Below are positions 1 through 10,634 of a DNA stretch of 64,000 nucleotides, in pieces. How positions within the stretch are numbered: position 1 is the stretch's first letter; each line of letters opens with the position of its first letter. The notes under the pieces were generated by a model, which was given only the letters and a program-made list of their open reading frames with translations, was not told where the DNA came from and ran no database searches. This stretch comes from Agapanthus africanus (taxonomy: Eukaryota; Streptophyta; Magnoliopsida; Asparagales; Amaryllidaceae). Both the position numbers and the translations under genes were made by a program. The stretch is taken from assembly GCA_030015575.1 (NCBI GenBank), contig CM057347.1, positions 504,063,176-504,127,175 on the forward strand, read 5' to 3'.

Positions 1-10
1 TTATCCCTCC

Positions 11-3000
11 TTATGGGGTTGCAAAGATGAGGCCTATCCCTGATTTGATCATTGGGATACCTTGTTTCTGTTTCTTTATAGAGGACGCTCCATCGAAATA
101 GAGTTCCCATCGGGTGCTTCCGCCGCTAATCGCATCAAATGCATGCTCGTCCGGCAAATCACAGTTCAGAGGAGAATCGGCCGGTATCGGGTGCTCAGCG
201 AGGAAGTCGGCAATGGCCTGGCCTTTCACTGCCTTGAGAGGTTGATACGTTATCGAGAACTCCATTAAGAGCAGGGCCCACTTAGCGAGTCGTCCCGTCA
301 ATATGGCTTTCGACATCAAGTACTTAAGGGGATCCACCTTTGAAATGAGACGGACTTCATGCGGCAGCGCATAGTGCCTGAGCTTTGTTATCGCGAAGAT
401 TAACGCCAAGCAATGTTTTTCAATGGGAGAGTAGTTGCTTTCTGCCCCCAGTAGAACTCGACTTAAGTAGTAGAGTGCTCTCTCTTTCCCCTGATCGTTC
501 TCTTGTGCCCATAATGCGCCCAAGGAACCTTCGAGGGCGGTTGTATAAAGAATGAGCGGTTTCCCCTTGACCGGCGCAGCCAATACCGGAGGGTTCTGCA
601 GATACTGCTTGATCTCGTCTAGTGCACCTTGGCATTTGTGATCCCAGACGAATGGAGTTCCCTTCTTCATCAGGTGGCTGTAAGGACGGCATTTGCCCGA
701 AAGATTAGCGATAAACCGCCGGATGTATGCGAGCTTCCCCTGGAGAGACCGCAACTGCTTGAGGGTTCTTGGCGGAGGCATTTCCATGATCGCTTTAATC
801 TTTGACGGATCTATTTTAATACCTCGGTGTCGAACGATGAACCCTAGGAATTTGCCCGAGGAGACTCCAAACGCACATTTGAGGGGATTCATTTTCAAAT
901 TATATTGCCGAAGGCGTCGAAATACAGTCTCTAGATGCTTTAAATGATCTTCGTATGACATGCTCTTTACTACGAGGTCATCGATATAGCACTCGACGAC
1001 GTCGTGTATGAGGTCATCAAAGATCTTTGTCATGGCCCTTTGATAGGTAGCGCCAGCGTTCTTTAGACCAAAGGGCATAACCCTGTAGCAGAATATACCC
1101 AAAGGGGTGCGGAAAGCGGTGTGCTTCTGGTCTTCGGGGTGCATCTTTATCTGATTGTATCCTGACAAACCATCCATAAAGGAGAAAACCTCGTGAGTGG
1201 ACGTGTTATCTATCATTAGCTCGGTTACCGGCACCGGGAAATCATACTTTGGACAGGCTTTATTGAGATCCCTGAAATCCACGCATATGCGTACCGTCCC
1301 ATTCTTCTTCATTACCGGGACGATATTGGCGATCCAGTCGGGATATTGAACTTCTTGGATAAATCCAGAATCGATCAACTTCTTGACTTCGGCGTTGATG
1401 CTCATCTCAAGCTCGAGTCGCATCCTCCTTGGCGCCTGCTTGACCGGCTTGATATCTGGGGATATTGCTAATCTATGCACAGCAATCTCCGGGTCTAATC
1501 CTGGCATCTCGGAGTAATTCCACGCGAAGCAGTCTTTATGCCGTAAAAGCACGTTCTTTAACGCAGCCACCCTCTCTTCGGATAACAGCTCGCTGACAAA
1601 TGTCGGTCGCGGGTCGTCTGCCGATCCCAACTCAATCTTCTTGAGGTTATCTGCAGTAGTATGTATACCATCTTCCAGTTCTTTTGGAGCTGGCGGAAAT
1701 TCTGAGATTACCACATCATCGCTGTTCTCAAAGCACCGGGGAAGGTCATCTACGTTCTCGGGCTCTTCTCCTAATATCGTAATCGTATAACAAGTGCGAA
1801 CCCGCTCCCCGGACTGAGGTGGACCCGGTTCTGCTCTTGCGGCCTTGGGCTCATGCTTTTGCGGCGGCGTTACCTTCCAGCCGCCGGATAAAGCGAATCT
1901 GCCCCGTCGGTACTGGTCCTCGACCCAGTTCTTGAAGGCGAAGCAGTCTTCGGTAGGATGTCCTATGGCTCGGTGATAAGAGCAATAACTCAGATGAGAA
2001 GCCTTGTTAGCTTGCTCAGGATGTCTGGACTCTGGAAGCGTGATCATTTGATGTTTTATAGCGAGGTTAAGTAACCTCTCCGTTTTGTCTCGGGGGAAGG
2101 AGTACGCTCGACTCATCTTCTTCATGAGGGACAAACCCGAGCCGCTTCTCGATTTATTTCCGTCTCTGCGTCGGGCCCTTCGTACAACGGATTGACGAGG
2201 ATAAGCGTCTTTGTCTTTTGCAGCACGTTGAACTAGACGTTGCGTCCTGGCCTTCTCGTAGATGGCCATTTCGCGGTTGTGGTCATCCCGAGCTTTCTGA
2301 CCCACTTTCCTGATAGGCTTGCCCATTCGTTCTTCAAACGACGGGCTCGGCGTTTTAATCGCGGGGTCTAGTTTTGATGGGGGGTTGGTATTTCCTGACA
2401 GGGCGTCTTCCTCTTCATCAAAGGTATATATAGCGTAGCTGCTGTGAGCCCGTTCCCGTTTTCCGATTCTTGCGTATCCAAGCCCGAGTGTTTCCATCTT
2501 CCCGTTGGGCAATTTGCGTTGAGTTCTGGGGACATCCCAAATCCTGTTGTAGAACCGAGCCTGCCGAACGGTCTGTTCTAAGGGTACTCCTTGGCGCTTC
2601 AGTAGCTTCTTTAATCCATTTGTATAGTATCTGGACAGACGGATGGGTTGGAGCCTGTCAAGTGTAGCATCCGCGCCATGCCAGATCTCTTTCTCTATTT
2701 TCGACTCTGAGGATCGGTAGAATAGGATCACCTTCTCACCCCTTTGCCTGGGAGGGACGTAAAATGTTCGCAGGTCCTGCACATTATGAGCTTGAAGTGT
2801 GTCGAGATCCTTGTAGTGTTCCAGCGGCACCATGGTGATTTGCAAACTCTGATCATCGCTAGGGAGTGTTTGTATTGACAGCCGATTGGAGAACACGGCA
2901 TTAACTTCATCTTCTGAATCACTTCCGAAGACTAACATGGGGGCGGGCGTCCTCAGGTTGTTGCGTTGAGATGGCCCTGCATAAACTATCTCTTCTTCTT

Positions 3001-4027
3001 CTTCGGTATCGCTCCCGAAAATCGGGATGGTGGCGGCGGTTTTGTTCCCCGGATTGCGACACCTTTCTGTATCCTCGAAATCTGGCAAAAAGTACTTCGC
3101 ATCTTCGTATTTGCGGACTTCGTTCACGGAAAATGGGTTTAACTCACCTGTTACGGTATACTCGAAACCATCCTTAAAGTACTTCATACACTGATGTTGT
3201 GTAGAAGGGATGATGTTGTATTCGTGTAACCAAGGACGACCGAGCAAGGCGTTGTAGCAGGTCTTGGCGTCAATGACATGGAATTTGATGTCTGTGACGA
3301 GATGTCCAAAGCGTAATGTTAGTATCACAGATCCGAGAGTCCGTGACGATTGTGAATCGAAACCGGAGATAGTAATCTTGTCACGAGCGAGGTGTTGCAC
3401 GCTCATGCAGATTTCCTTCAACACCCGAACATTAAGGAGATTGACGGAGGATCCATTATCCACCAGAATCTTTCCTATCTTGATATCATGGCAGTATCCG
3501 GAGACATATAGGGGACGGTTGTGGTCGCACGTCCCGAGAAGGAGGTCTTCATCACCGAACGTGACGTCGACCGTATGCATTTCCTCCAGTTCATCCTTCA
3601 TCTTTTCAGTGGCGAGGAAGGCTTGGAATTGCTCAGGTTCTTGTAACGCCTTAATTAGAGAGTCTCGCGCTTCTTTTGATAATAGGAGGGCATCGAGAAT
3701 GCTAAGCTGAGAAGGTAGCTTCCTTAGGTGCGCGAGGATGTTATAGTCCACCTTACCCTTCCTAGGAGGGTCTTTGGCAGCCAACTCTCTCATAGCTTGG
3801 TCATCTAAAGTGATATCTTCAGTGACCTTTTCCTTTCCCTTATCCTTTCTACTTACGGGCCCAAGATTCTTTTCCGGGAGTGTGCGATTGCGCAGCTGAA
3901 TGTTCTCGCAGATCTCCGATTCCTCCTCTTTCCCTAAAACGGATTCTTTGAAGAGAGGGCCCAGAGCGATTTCTTCATCAGAGTCGCTCCCAAAGGTGAG
4001 AACTTGTGACCCCCTGGCGTTAACCAT
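11..4027 (-). CDS. Tat-type pol: acidic N-terminus, aspartic protease, zinc-like module, RT, RNase H, start of second RNase H
   Basis: A 1338-residue frame. An acidic N-terminal part contains three copies of an FGSDSEDE-like motif (about residues 12, 340 and 370). The protease centre is VDNGSSVNLL at about residue 190. A PYSFPRDKT...YCxYHRxxGH module sits at about 640-720. Reverse transcriptase spans about 840-1060 with CVDFRDLNKACPK and the catalytic YIDDLVVKS near 1015. The following RNase H has lost the usual first acidic residue (LYTTALEGSLGAL), as is normal in Tat elements, where a second RNase H takes over. That second domain begins near 1307 (WELYFDGASS) and is cut by a TAA at 11-13, probably a point mutation. 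The frame starts with an ATG directly after the gag stop (TAAATG) and is in phase with gag. Integrase is not in the window. Confidence 0.85.
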   Translation of the reverse strand: MVNARGSQVLTFGSDSDEEIALGPLFKESVLGKEEESEICENIQLRNRTLPEKNLGPVSRKDKGKEKVTEDITLDDQAMRELAAKDPPRKGKVDYNILAHLRKLPSQLSILDALLLSKEARDSLIKALQEPEQFQAFLATEKMKDELEEMHTVDVTFGDEDLLLGTCDHNRPLYVSGYCHDIKIGKILVDNGSSVNLLNVRVLKEICMSVQHLARDKITISGFDSQSSRTLGSVILTLRFGHLVTDIKFHVIDAKTCYNALLGRPWLHEYNIIPSTQHQCMKYFKDGFEYTVTGELNPFSVNEVRKYEDAKYFLPDFEDTERCRNPGNKTAATIPIFGSDTEEEEEIVYAGPSQRNNLRTPAPMLVFGSDSEDEVNAVFSNRLSIQTLPSDDQSLQITMVPLEHYKDLDTLQAHNVQDLRTFYVPPRQRGEKVILFYRSSESKIEKEIWHGADATLDRLQPIRLSRYYTNGLKKLLKRQGVPLEQTVRQARFYNRIWDVPRTQRKLPNGKMETLGLGYARIGKRERAHSSYAIYTFDEEEDALSGNTNPPSKLDPAIKTPSPSFEERMGKPIRKVGQKARDDHNREMAIYEKARTQRLVQRAAKDKDAYPRQSVVRRARRRDGNKSRSGSGLSLMKKMSRAYSFPRDKTERLLNLAIKHQMITLPESRHPEQANKASHLSYCSYHRAIGHPTEDCFAFKNWVEDQYRRGRFALSGGWKVTPPQKHEPKAARAEPGPPQSGERVRTCYTITILGEEPENVDDLPRCFENSDDVVISEFPPAPKELEDGIHTTADNLKKIELGSADDPRPTFVSELLSEERVAALKNVLLRHKDCFAWNYSEMPGLDPEIAVHRLAISPDIKPVKQAPRRMRLELEMSINAEVKKLIDSGFIQEVQYPDWIANIVPVMKKNGTVRICVDFRDLNKACPKYDFPVPVTELMIDNTSTHEVFSFMDGLSGYNQIKMHPEDQKHTAFRTPLGIFCYRVMPFGLKNAGATYQRAMTKIFDDLIHDVVECYIDDLVVKSMSYEDHLKHLETVFRRLRQYNLKMNPLKCAFGVSSGKFLGFIVRHRGIKIDPSKIKAIMEMPPPRTLKQLRSLQGKLAYIRRFIANLSGKCRPYSHLMKKGTPFVWDHKCQGALDEIKQYLQNPPVLAAPVKGKPLILYTTALEGSLGALWAQENDQGKERALYYLSRVLLGAESNYSPIEKHCLALIFAITKLRHYALPHEVRLISKVDPLKYLMSKAILTGRLAKWALLLMEFSITYQPLKAVKGQAIADFLAEHPIPADSPLNCDLPDEHAFDAISGGSTRWELYFDGASSIKKQKQGIPMIKSGIGLIFATP

Positions 4028-7000
4028 TTAACAGTTGCCAGTAGTTCTGCTGTGCCCATCGATGGTACTTCTTCGCTCCCGACGGATCTTGCGTTTCATG
4101 CGCTTAAAATGTTGCCGATGAGCAACATATCCTTGCCACCATATCTTAAAAGCGTCGCACTCCTCCGTGGGGTATGAGATTTTTCGGTGATATGCGCAAT
4201 AGTCAGGGTGCCTCTCCACCCCATCGTGTGTGTTTCCTTCCGAGGGTGGTAGCTTCATTCCCATTGACATGGCTTTGGCAAACCTTTTCCTCGTCTTGAA
4301 TATCTTCTTGTCTACTTCGGATGCCTTTCGCTCTGGCAGGGGTAGTTCAACTCTTTCGTTCAGTTGCCCGCATTTGGCTCCTTCCGACGTGGTCATCTCA
4401 CGCTCCTGGTCCGCTTTATATTTTAGACGAATCTCGTCTAGAAAAGCGTCGATCATTTCGTCTGTTGGCCATGCGCGCTCTGGTACAGGCTCTGCCTCCA
4501 GCTTTTTAGTGCCAGGAGTTTTCCCATCATCGGTAAACGAGTAGGAGATTACGTTACAACTCGCCACATATCCTTCGGATTCATCCGACGAGCTTTCTCC
4601 ATCATCTTCCTCTTGAAAGATGTGGTTGAGGAACTCTTGCAGTGTGACAGGAGTTCGTGCCTTTTGATTGTATTCTTCCAACGCGTCGATTTGCTTCTGC
4701 AAGTTCGTGTGTTCGTTTTCAAGCTTCACGGGCTTCTTGGATTTCTTCTTCTTTTTCTTCGAAGATTTTGACGGTTGGGCGTGAGTATTTGGGCCCTTAT
4801 CGCGAATCTTTGTAATTGGGCGGGGCTTCAACATTCCTTCGATAATTTGAGGTTCAAGAGGGTCCTTCCATTCGATCGCAGGGCACGCATGAAGGTCTCT
4901 CAGCATTCTTTTGGTTTTAGTTGATAGCACGACCTCCCATGGAGCTTCTTCAATAAAAGAACATGTTGCCCCCGGTGTATCTGCTTTCTTAGGAGTATGC
5001 GGTTGTGGTGGGTTCACCTTCCACTTTTCGGACAGTACAAACTTCCCCTGGAGGTACTGGTCTTCAATCCATCCTTTGAAGACGAAGCAATCTTCAATCG
5101 GATGGCCTACCGTTTGATGGTAAGGGCAATAGTTAGGGTTATTCTCCTCGGTGGGTTGCGGCGGTCGTCTTGGATTTGGTAGGCTTATAAGTCTGTTGCG
5201 TATTGCCAGCTCGAATAACCGTTTCGTCTTGTCTCGTGGGAACGAGTAGGGACGCTTCATCTTCTCATTATAATACCGACGCCTTTCCTCGAGTTGATCT
5301 GCCGGTTTCGGGACGTTAGGTTGCTGTTGGGCATTCGCAACAAAGGTTGCCCTTCCTTTAGCCTTGTCATTCCGAGGTTCCGACTTCGGGGGAGGTGGTC
5401 TATGACCCATCTGGTCCATCTGGGCCAACTTGTCGATTAAAGCCTGGAATGTGGTTGGCTTAAAGAACATCATAAACTGGGAGATAGTTGCGTGGGGGTC
5501 TAGGGTTCCCACGAATATGCCCACTGCGGGTGCCTCCTCAATGCGTTGTTCACATCTCGACCACAAGTTCCGCCAGCGTATAGCATACTGGACCCAGGTT
5601 TCGCCTGGTTTTACCCTGGCGTTAATCAGTGCAGTTATTGGAGTGCGTTCGCTGGCACTTGCGAATCGCTGAGTGAACAACAGCTCCATTTCAGCGAACG
5701 TTTTGATAGAATCGTTGGGGAGTTCTGAATACCATTCGAACACAGTTTCCGATAGGCTGCCCACGAACTGGCGGAGCAACAGTTTATCATCACCGCCGGT
5801 GTTACCGCAGAGGGCCCGGAACTGGGCGACATGTTGATGGGGGTTGCCGGTTCCCTTGTACACGTGGAATTTTGGTATCGTATAGCCTGGCGGGTATTTG
5901 ATTTGGTCATACCAGCTCGGATACGGTCGCCCCGTTTTCACGACTTGACCGGCTGCCTCAGTCGCATGATGAACCCGGATTTGCTGGGCTATGTAGTCAG
6001 CCAAGTCAGCCTTAGAGATTGCCTCCTCCTTGGCCGTTGAGAGGGCTGGTGGTGGATTTGACGTTTCTCCTCGGTCGTCTTCCAGCACGATTGGGGGATC
6101 CTCGGCGGGTAAGTCCTGCTGGATCATCATTCCTATCATATCTTGGAAGAGAAGGCCCATACGTTGTATGTTGGCTGCCTGTTCAGCAGCCTCTTTGTCT
6201 TTTTTCTCCAGTATCCGGCGAAGGAATTCAGCGTCGGTTTCTTCCTCCTGGCGCGCGTCTGAGGACGTTTCTGGGTTTTCTTTTGGCCCGGTAAGTGCGG
6301 CCATAGCATTCATCATTTCCTGAAGCTTTTGTTGCTGCTCCTGAGCCTTCATCACGGATCGGGTTAGCGGTCGGTGGCCCGTAGAAGTGCGGCTTTCCTC
6401 CTTTCCAGAGGCCATGTAAACAGTGTGCACCACCATGCCCCCAGACTTAGGGCGTCTGGGCTCAGTGCTTTTAGCCGTCGTTGCATGCTGGGGGGTGTTT
6501 TCTGGCCTCCTCCTTTTATGAGCCAGTTGATCAACAGCCCTTTGGGGTTTAGCCTGGTGACCAGCTTCCGGTTGGATTTTCAGCTTCTTGTGCTGGCGGG
6601 AGAAGTTTGGATCGATGATCGAGTCTCGGGCCTGCCGCCAAACTTTGTAGATTTTGGAAGACAGCCGTTGAGGAGATCGGGGCTGTTCGGGTTTTATTTC
6701 CACAACCTTTTTTAATGGGGGAGGAGACCTCTTCAGCATTGCAGTAGCAGAATTCCTTCGCATCTTATTTAGCATTTCGAAGCTGTTCCCAGTTGGAACA
6801 ACAGCATTAACTTCTGCCACCGGGGCCGATGGAGTCAACCCGGAGGGGGAGTTGCCCCCAGCCTTCCTTACTCGGCGCCAATGGCGACGTCGAGCGTGTC
6901 GAGCGGACGGCGTAGGGTCAGCGGTAAGAATGGTTTCGTCTTGCCCCCTGTCTGGGTGGGGGGTCGCTGTTGGTATTAGCCTGTCAAAGACCGATGTCCT

Positions 7001-7463
7001 TTGGGCAGCAGGAGCGGGAGCTGAAGCCGTCAATCTTGTAAAGACCGACCTTTTGGCCGGAGAAGCTGCCTTGACGATTTCAGGAGCAGGACCGGTCCAC
7101 TTTCTTAGAAGCAGCCTTCTCTGAGATTGTAGGCCCCATGATGAGTTCGCAGGATTTCTGGCCCAATCTAGAGAAGACCGAGGCGTTGACGTTGGGCGAC
7201 TCGTTGAGAGGAGCCGCGACAGGGGTAAGACGATCAAAGACCGACTTCTTGAGAGCTTCCGTTGTCAGCGCTGGAGTGGTGAAGTTTGTCGGCGGGAGCA
7301 TGGTCCCAAAGAACAATCCTGTGGTGGCGCGAGTGACCTGTTCCACGGGCATTGTGAATAGCGAAGCAGCTTGGGGTCCGTAGGCTATACCTCCTGGCGA
7401 GGCAGAGCGTTGGTTGCAATTGCAGTCTGAGCAGTTGGAGAATTTCACGGAAGTAGAAGCCAT
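4028..7463 (-). CDS. Tat-type gag polyprotein, frameshifted near its N-terminus
   Basis: The main open frame runs 7237-4028. Its likely true start is the ATG at 7463 (MASTSVKFSNCSDCNC) in another frame that stops at 7080, so one indel around 7090-7110 is needed to connect them. The N-terminal part repeats an SVFxRL motif four times, twice on each side of the frameshift, which supports a single original protein. The capsid-like retrotransposon gag domain lies at about residues 440-610 of the main frame (PSWYDQIKYPPGYTIPKF to MDQMGHRPP). A zinc-knuckle-like module (YCPYHQTVGHPIEDCF) is near residue 700. A weaker copy (YCAYHRKISYPTEEC) sits near the C-terminus. A lysine-rich stretch is near 4750. 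Translation ends at a TAA immediately followed by the pol ATG. Confidence 0.8.
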
Positions 7464-7598
7464 CGATCCTTTGCTTTCTGCAATAAGCGAGACGCCAATT
7501 CTTAGTGTCTTGAAACCCAAGGGCAACCATTAGCGAACCGCGATTGGTTCGCGAGTCACGACACACGAAGTGTGGAGTGGAAAGAGGAAAAGGTCCTA

Positions 7599-7610
7599 CC
7601 GGGCGTGCCA
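7599..7610 (-). other. Probable primer-binding site of Tat element 1
   Basis: The minus strand reads TGGCACGCCCGG five bases beyond the proposed LTR end. A TGGCACGCCCGGT-type motif downstream of a 5' LTR is typical of plant Tat/Ogre elements. I do not assign the tRNA. The LTR boundary itself cannot be checked against the missing 3' LTR. Confidence 0.55.
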
Positions 7611-8040
7611 GAATCTGTTCCCCTCCGAAAGGCGGCGCGCAGGACTGCGATGTCTTGGCGCTGAGATTCGGGGCAGATGCTAATTGGTGCTATCCGTCCA
7701 CCTCTCCGAAGATGCCAAGTTGATTTATGGCACCATGCATCGAAGGTTTAGACGGATGCGTCCGATGTAGCAGACTTCGTCAGATTCCCCCTCGTTTGAG
7801 GGGTTTTTTTGATTGTGGGGACGCTCTTCCCTGCAGGCGCAAGCCCCTGCAGTTAATTACGCTACCGCATTGCGGTAACAACTTTCTCCTTCTCCAGATG
7901 GTCACTTCGTGTCGTGGGTGTTTGTTTTGTATTTTGTTGCCCGTGGATTGTTTACGAAGACTGAGTTATGTCGTCGCCCGTAGGGCGTGGACTAGTCCAA
8001 ATCCATATTATCTTAGATTTGGGTTTGGGGGTTTGGTTTG

Positions 8041-8670
8041 AGGATACGTCAGCCGTACTCGAGGCTGAGATCGACTCAAACGTTTGTTAAGGATACGTTA
8101 GTCTAACTTTGTGACTAAGATCAACTTAACGGGATCGTTTAGATCCAACAAAGGAGCGTTTGGGCTCTATTGTTCCAGTTTAGGGACCTAGTGGTCCATT
8201 AAATGTATGGCCGTCGGGACCCATCACCTCTCTGACGACGTTGAAGGATTACAACGACAGATGTCAGAGGAGTTCAGAGATGTACCCTCAAGCCAGAGTT
8301 AATTGGGGGGATTTATAGTCCACTCTGTTTGAAGGTCTAAGGATACGTTAGCCATCTTTGAGGCTAAGATCAACTTAAACGGGACCGTTTAGATCCGACA
8401 AAAGAGCATGCGGGGCTCTATTGTTCTAGTTTAAGGACATTGCGGTCCATGGGTAGTTTAAGGACGTTGCGGTCCATGGGTAGTTTAAGGACATTGCGGT
8501 CCATTGTTAGTTTTAAGACATCTCGGTCAAGATTAAGGACGTCGTAGTCCATGGGTTTAAGGACCCCACAGTCTATTGTTAGTTTTAAGACATCTCGGTC
8601 AAGGTTAAGGACGTCGTAGTCCATGGGTTTAAGGACCCCACAGTCCGGTATGTGCTCTGGATGCTTCACA
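8041..8670. repeat. Array of GGAC/GTCC and related short inverted repeats
   Basis: Repeated segments starting AGGATACGT (8041, 8089, 8340) carry stems such as GGATC-GTTTA-GATCC and TTAGCC...GGCTAA. They are followed by a tandem series with a period of roughly 20-30 bases (8434-8645) whose units read GGAC-N6-GTCC with varying middles (GGACATTGCGGTCC, GGACGTCGTAGTCC). Similar units recur near 8790-8805. Confidence 0.8.
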
Positions 8671-9069
8671 CGGGTTCACTGCCGTGCTTGGCGAGGACCA
8701 GGCTCCGCTCTGGACGTTTTCCACGGGGTCAAAGAGTGACATTATCCGCGTTCCACGTAACCAGGAATTTTGCATTAAACACGGGTTTAAGGACCCCACA
8801 GTCCATATCAATGTGTGGTCGTCGGGACCCGTCACCTCTTTGAAGACATTGAGGGATTACAATGCCAAGTATCAAAGGAGTGAAGAGATGTACCCTAGAA
8901 CCGGACTGACTTAAATAGTCTTTGACCCAATTTGGGATCAAGACCGATTAATTATGTTATGAGCCCATTGGCCCAGTTAATCACAAATTGAGGACTTATG
9001 GCCATCTTGGGCTAAGTCCAATTAGGAGAGGCTTTGCCTCCATCCATTTAGCCAATTGGGCCAATGTCT

Positions 9070-9363
9070 AGTGTTAAACACTACAGAGCAATCAGTGTTG
9101 AACACTGGGAATGAGGTTGACAAGTTAGTGTTTAACACTAAAAGATAATTGGTGTTAAACACCAGCAACAAGGCTTTCAAATTATCATAAACACTAAAAT
9201 AGATCAGTGTTGAACACTGGCAATGGAGATCTCAGATTAGTGTTAAACACTAAGGTAATCAGTGTTGAACACTGCGAATATGGTTCTTTGATTAGTGTTG
9301 AACACCAAGGCCCAATAGTGTTTCAATACTGTGTTCAAGAGTTCCAATTTAGTGTTAAACACT
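9070..9363. repeat. AGTGTT-N-AACACT palindrome array
   Basis: About eleven copies of a 13-bp palindrome with a single central base, eight of them perfect, spaced about 20-35 bp. The outer flanking pair also stays complementary: TAGTGTTAAACACTA alternates with CAGTGTTGAACACTG, and one copy is GGTGTTAAACACC. Confidence 0.85.
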
Positions 9364-9375
9364 AAGGCAAGAGGG

Positions 9376-9582
9376 GTCACGTGGCAACACGTGAGAGCGC
9401 CCTTCCTTTATTTATTCTGCTGAGATTACTGCGTCTTTCAGAGCGTCACGTGCCATCACGTGATAGGCATTCAAACGCTTATATGTTAAAGCTTCTGCCA
9501 GGGGTCACGTGGGTCACGTGGGGGACTGCCTCAAAAGGGCTTTCTGTAGATCTTTTAGGGGGGTCACGTGGTGGCACGTGAC
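9376..9582. repeat. Paired G-box (CACGTG) palindromes, distal block
   Basis: Four double G-box units of the form GTCACGTG-N3/4-CACGTGAC or close variants. In the N4 form the two CACGTG cores start exactly 10 bp apart. CACGTG is the core recognised by plant bHLH and bZIP factors. This block lies downstream of the proposed TATA box. Confidence 0.8.
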
Positions 9583-9630
9583 CCTGCCTTCATGTATTTT
9601 GTTTAGAGGCTCTGTTAATCTTTTTTTTCC

Positions 9631-10609
9631 AGGAATTAAATTCCTCGAGCTTTAAATTTCAGAGGAATTAAATTCCTACTTCCTTTTGAAGACTTATATT
9701 CTGGAGTAGAGTTGAACTCTGAATCTTCCGTAGGAATTAAATTCCTCGTATATGTGAAGAACTGAATAGGGTTAAACCCTAATAAAAGCTTTTAAGAAAT
9801 TGAATTCCCATTCCCTGTTAAATGATGATTAAGGGAATTAAATTCCCGTTGTTTCAACAGAACTAAGTTCTTAATTAGGGTTAAACCCTGTTTCTCTCTG
9901 TTCTGAAGGAATTAAATTCCCATGACACAGGGTCAAGCCCTAATTTTATTTTAAAGGAATTAAATTCCTATAGTTCTGTTGAGAATTTAAATTCTCGCGT
10001 TTCCATTCCCTCTCTATGTTTTGGATCTGCATGGCAGGATCTCAACCCATCGAGAATTAAATTCTCAACCTAAAGGGGAGATGTGCACTTTGCAAATCCT
10101 CTATCAAAGAGAGAAGAAATATGTTCTTCTGTTTTTATATTATCAGAGTTAAACTCTGTCGAGAATTAAATTCTCCTTCTTTCAAAAGCCTTCCCTTTCT
10201 TACCTAGGGTTTTCTTTTGCAGAAGCTCCAAATTCCTCAAAGTATCCAGGCTCTCTCCTTTTTTCTCCTCTGCGTACATATCTCCTTTTTTTGTATCCCT
10301 TGGCTCCTATTTATAGGAGAAGCAGCCGAGTCAATTAGTTTTTTGACGAATCTTCATTGAGAGATTTGATTTGCATCCATCATTCGTTCTGGACCTTTGG
10401 ATTATTAGGTGAATTTTATTCACCATTGGATTTCAAGTCCCGGGATTCTCCTTTGTTGCTTCGGTTAGATTTAAAGGGGAAATCTTTCCAAACCCGAGAT
10501 TTTCCCATAGATAGATGATATTTCATCACCTCTAAATCTTTAATTCGATCTGCTCCAGATAATCACTTTCCTTTGGAAAGATTTGATTCTCCTTCAGAAT
10601 TTAATTCTG
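9631..10609. repeat. Palindromes sharing a TT-R-AA centre with varying stems
   Basis: Many 13-15-bp palindromes with one central base: GGAATT-A-AATTCC (9632, 9664, 9733 and others), AGAGTT-G-AACTCT (9708), AGGGTT-A-AACCCT (9768), AGAACT-A-AGTTCT (9859), GAGAATT-A-AATTCTC (10052) and CAGAATT-T-AATTCTG (10595). Stem sequences differ but both arms change together. Confidence 0.85.
10305..10318 (-). promoter_or_regulatory. TATA box of Tat element 1 LTR
   Basis: The minus strand reads TCCTATAAATAGGA, a strong plant TATA box that is itself an inverted repeat. It lies about 1 kb into the LTR from its 5' end, a plausible U3/R position. Transcription would start around 10275 and proceed leftward. Confidence 0.65.
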
Positions 10610-10634
10610 TTAACAAAATGGGCTTTGAAAGCCG

